From Falciphora oryzae (taxonomy: Eukaryota; Ascomycota; Sordariomycetes; Magnaporthales; Magnaporthaceae), in assembly GCA_000733355.1 (NCBI GenBank), contig JNVV01000045.1:204568-225517 (forward strand): DNA of 20,950 nucleotides, written 5' to 3'. Shown here in pieces: positions 18,510-20,950 of the stretch. The number at the start of each line of letters is the position of its first letter. The stretch's first letter is position 1. The position numbers and the translations under genes were made by a program. The notes below the pieces were generated by a model. The model worked only from the letters and a program-made list of their open reading frames with translations, did no database searches and was not told the origin of the DNA.

Positions 18510-18735
18510 TGTTCCACAGGGAATTTCGCGCTGCAGATGGCCAACATAGGCTCGCTCCTGCAGAAGCGCGGCTCCTGGGCGCTGTGGCCCAAACCACTTC
18601 GCTTGTGACTGTCAGGCGCAGGCGATGAAGTGCTACGCCTGTGCCACTGTCGGGAACCTTACACGCGACTGTGCTGCTCCCAACCGAGCGGTCCGCTGAG
18701 CACTGCCGACAAGACCTGCGCTATCAGTGCGCTAC
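18510..18735 (+). pseudogene. Decayed Gis2/CNBP-like CCHC zinc-knuckle gene
   Basis: The frame at 18580-18687 reads RCGPNHFACDCQAQAMKCYA and on to CATVGNLTRDCAAPN. This resembles two consecutive knuckles of fungal Gis2/CNBP-type proteins, where GHFARDC, QAQAMKCYACG and GHISRDCTAPNGGPL are familiar. In the first knuckle the spacing between Cys and His is one residue short. In the second the zinc-binding His is Asn (AAC, 18655-18657). A frameshift near 18688 puts GPLSTADKTC into another frame, and a second near 18720 precedes YQCA. Upstream similarity (GQHRLA near 18540) is also shifted. Gis2-type proteins bind single-stranded nucleic acid and ribosomes (family knowledge). This copy cannot encode a full protein. 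Confidence 0.7.
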
Positions 18736-18800
18736 GTTGCGCTGCGCGCCGTCCGTTTCCCTTCGCAAATCCAAGACACGGGGATTTTAACGAACCCTTT

Positions 18801-19760
18801 CTAGTTGTAGCTGACATGGACGTGGTCCCTGAATAGCAGCTTGTTAGCTCGGAATCGTGCTTGATATACACAAGTTACATGGGCTCTGCCTACCAATGGT
18901 TCTGCGCGACGTCTCCCCGGTCGCCCATGGTCCTCCAGCTGGTCCACGGCTTGGCGCTGTCCTGGCTTGTTTCCCAGATCTTCTGGCCCCAGATGACGTA
19001 CTTCAAGTTGAGGGTCGCTCTATTGTCCATCACCCACTCTGCGATCTCGCGGCCGGAGAGGGTGGCGGTCTGTCCGTGAAAGTCAGCGATATGTCAGCCG
19101 GTTTAAGGGCACACATGTCTTCGTACTAGTCACACTCCTCCCAGGGCCCAGCACTTACGCCGCCCGCGTCCGAGCACATCATGTCCGTCGCCTTGCCGCA
19201 GCAGTGGTCGCTGCCGGACCCGCAGGCGCAGTCCCTGATGCAGCCTATCTCGCGGATGCGTCCCGGCCAGGCCGCGACGATCTCCTTGGCCCCGTCGATG
19301 GCGACCTGCTTGCAGCCGCTGGATGCCGACGGGTAGCCCGGGGCGCCGTAGCCGCCCCAGCCCTGGGCCGTCGACGAGCAGCACTGGAAGGCCGAGGGCC
19401 CCGGGCACTGGTTGGGCGCCGTGGTGCCCGCGCAGTCCGAGGTCCAGCGGCAGTTGCCGGCCGACGACGAGCCGCAGGCCGGCTTGCTGCAGCACTTGAT
19501 GTCGGCCGCGTCGGCGGGGCAGGCGCCGTTGATGGTGGTGCCGCCGGCGCTGGTGCACGCCGAGGTTGAGACGCAGACGCCTGTGGAGGGGAGGGGTGGG
19601 TGTAAGTCACTCGGGTCGGTCTATGCTCGGTGATACGAGTGTTTCTCTTGCATGGCTTCTCACCTGCACCGCCTCCGGTACCATAGCAAGGCTCGTTAAC
19701 AGCCGCGTAAATCCCCGTCAGGGTGCTTAGGGCCGAGATGACAAAGAGCGTCGACTTCAT
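18801..19760 (-). CDS. Secreted cysteine-rich M15-like (D-Ala-D-Ala carboxypeptidase-fold) protein, 4 exons
   Basis: Minus-strand exons are 19664-19760, 19159-19580, 18894-19069 and 18801-18828 (97, 422, 176 and 28 nt; 723 nt, 240 residues plus stop). The introns are 83, 89 and 65 nt with GT/AG ends and continuous frame. A signal peptide (MKSTLFVISALSTLTGIYAA) is followed by two Cys-rich modules, about 25-68 and 73-102, each ending in CC. The catalytic-like domain (about 120-240) has SDHCCGKATD (156-165), which fits the M15 zinc motif S-x-H-x-x-G-x-A-x-D with H158 and D165. It also has LKYVIWGQKIW (195-205), RGD (224-226) and NHWDHVHVS (230-238), supplying the third histidine ligand. The last exon carries DHVHVSYN; without splicing intron 3 the frame would stop at TAG and lose the ligand. 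M15 enzymes cleave peptidoglycan peptides, so action on bacterial walls is an inference. Confidence 0.88.
18829..18893 (-). other. Intron 3 of the M15-like gene, ahead of a 28-nt last exon
   Basis: The donor is GTAGGC, the branch-like site GAGCTAAC and the acceptor ATTCAG; the intron is 65 nt. It splits the Trp codon of NHWDHVH. Reading through gives an immediate TAG after NHW, so retention would make a protein lacking the final zinc-ligand motif. Confidence 0.8.
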
Positions 19761-19898
19761 GGTGTCGGGGGACCGATCCTCACGGGAGTAGTAGCGGGCT
19801 TGTGAATAGCGAATAGGAGTCTCTCGCCTTGGGGTCAGATATGCAGTAGTATGCTCCAGAGCACGGCCGTCTCCATGAGCATTCGGGCCCTGGATGGC

Positions 19899-19910
19899 GT
19901 TATTTATGCA
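19899..19910 (-). promoter_or_regulatory. TATA-like element of the M15-like gene
   Basis: On the minus strand GCATAAATAACG lies about 140 nt upstream of the start codon at 19760. No other AT-rich core element is nearer. The leader between them has no upstream splice signal that I could support. Confidence 0.45.
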
Positions 19911-20906
19911 TAGATAGCACTATGCCCCCATTATCAGAAGAGTCCATCCACGAGGCATTATAGCCTAGCCGGTCTTCAAAAGACGCTACGCAGTCAAGTT
20001 CACATCATCTGTGGCCCCGACGGGAAGGATCCCGTAGGGATGGACGCCTTGGGAAAGCATAGCCGTCCGGGTGCTGTAGCCATCAATCTATTGGTGGCAA
20101 TGGCTGGATGATGGAGGCGCAGCACAGTCCATGATTCGTTGCCCCACGGCCAGCTGCAGGGGGAAATAACTGAGGACTGCAACATCAGAGGGAGCTACCG
20201 CAATGGGATCTTCAGCCGCACGAGCAGGTGTGGGCGAGCTTAATGTTTAATGGCAGTGAAAATAACTGGAAATGGGGCACTGCGACTGTGGCGTGGTGCT
20301 TCCCTCCCGAGACACTCGGCTGCGAAAGCGGTTGAAGGCCATGGAATCCGCCAAGGTTATCTACGGCTTCAGCTATTCAGCCGAATGACCATCTCGCCGG
20401 GTCAGCCGCAACGTGAGCTCGAATAGGAAGGTCGTTTTTGACGCAGGAAGGGAAAGAAAGTTGAGAAAAGCAGCCGAGAAAGGGGCGTTTTTGGAAAGGC
20501 TCGCTTAGATGCCCGATTGTTCACGAGAGGAGAAGGATAATAACTAAGAACTGGTGGGAGAATTCTCCCGTCTTGGAGCATGCATACAGAGCCGTTTGTG
20601 GCAAAACAAGTAGTAAGCAAGTAAGGGAAGGCAAGGTAGAAAGAAGCAGCACGTCGAGGTCGCCCTCCTGGAGGCTACGCGGCCCCTATCCGACGTCGGA
20701 GTGCGCTGGTCGTCGTTCTGCATGGTTCTTTGTCCGTTATGCAAACATAAAAGACGGGTCGAGTCGGTGAAAAGAGTAAAATGTGTTCGCCGGTGGCTCC
20801 TCCCTTCTTCGTCTCCAGCTGGCATGTAAAAAAGGAAGGGGATAAGTACCCGCGATGCGATCGCCAAAAAGAGCAAAATGTGATGGGACCGGTGAGCTCG
20901 AACTCA
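19911..20906. other. Upstream intergenic region, no gene seen
   Basis: About 1 kb beyond the M15-like gene promoter. Open frames at 20402-20620 (-), 20544-20876 (-) and 20573-20770 (+) overlap one another and lack domains or signals. No RNA gene was recognised. Confidence 0.45.
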
Positions 20907-20950
20907 GGGGGAAAAGAAAGGGGGAAAAGGAAGGGGGGAAAAGGAAGGGG
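20907..20950 (+). repeat. Purine-rich tandem repeat at the window edge
   Basis: Units of 13-14 bp (GGGGGAAAAGGAA type) repeat about three times and continue to the end of the window. Confidence 0.8.

Noticed and set aside
20402..20876. Small overlapping frames near the right edge
   Set aside because: They are on both strands, with no signals or domains, in the upstream region of the M15-like gene.
1..20950. tRNA, rRNA or CRISPR elements
   Set aside because: No cloverleaf with matching A and B boxes, no rRNA-like stretch and no spaced direct repeats were seen. Isolated TTCGA-like strings (for example 20895) lack the other tRNA parts.

Overview
The window looks like nuclear DNA of a filamentous ascomycete (Pezizomycotina, probably a sordariomycete; inferred, not proven). 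Coding exons are GC-rich. Introns are short (about 55-100 nt), with GTRNGT-type donors, CTAAC/CTGAC-like branch sites and CAG/TAG acceptors. The recognisable genes are fungal: a GPI-type fasciclin protein, the decapping factor Dcp1, an OCRL/INPP5B-like inositol 5-phosphatase, and a cysteine-rich secreted M15-like peptidase. No bacterial operons, CRISPR arrays, rRNA genes or convincing tRNA genes were seen.

Layout. 2-853 (+) is the 3' end of a repeat protein with dibasic (Kex2-type) sites between units of 58-67 residues. 1696-3226 (-) is a four-exon, two-domain FAS1 protein with signal peptide and GPI-type tail. 3227-5531 has no gene I can support. 5532-6104 (-) is a broken fungal BTB-family gene. 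6553-7308 (-) is DCP1, which shares a divergent promoter region of about 0.94 kb with the 1056-residue phosphatase at 8253-11423 (+).

11.4-18.8 kb is gene-poor, accessory-looking DNA. It holds a TATA-led, pyrimidine-rich leader of about 1.4 kb; a small orphan gene with an RWDNWE tail (13315-13866, +); a four-exon CCHC zinc-knuckle gene with an N-rich repeated C-terminus and one frameshift (13964-14504, -); and a two-exon GIY-YIG nuclease-like gene with its catalytic residues present (14721-15600, +) but probably a frameshifted tail. After these come a decayed second copy of the RWDNWE gene's 3' end (about 16220-16416), unidentified broken exons (16827-17729), and a decayed Gis2/CNBP-like zinc-knuckle pseudogene (about 18510-18735). 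18801-19760 (-) is a four-exon secreted M15-like protein. The rest, to 20950, is its upstream region and a purine-rich tandem repeat.

The best candidate for something undescribed is the 13.3-16.4 kb cluster: a GIY-YIG-fold protein beside a zinc-knuckle protein with an N-rich repeat tail, flanked on both sides by copies of the same orphan gene's 3' end. Whether it is a decayed mobile element, a domesticated locus or chance proximity cannot be settled by reading alone. All exon models were worked out by hand from splice signals and reading-frame continuity, and no database search was run.
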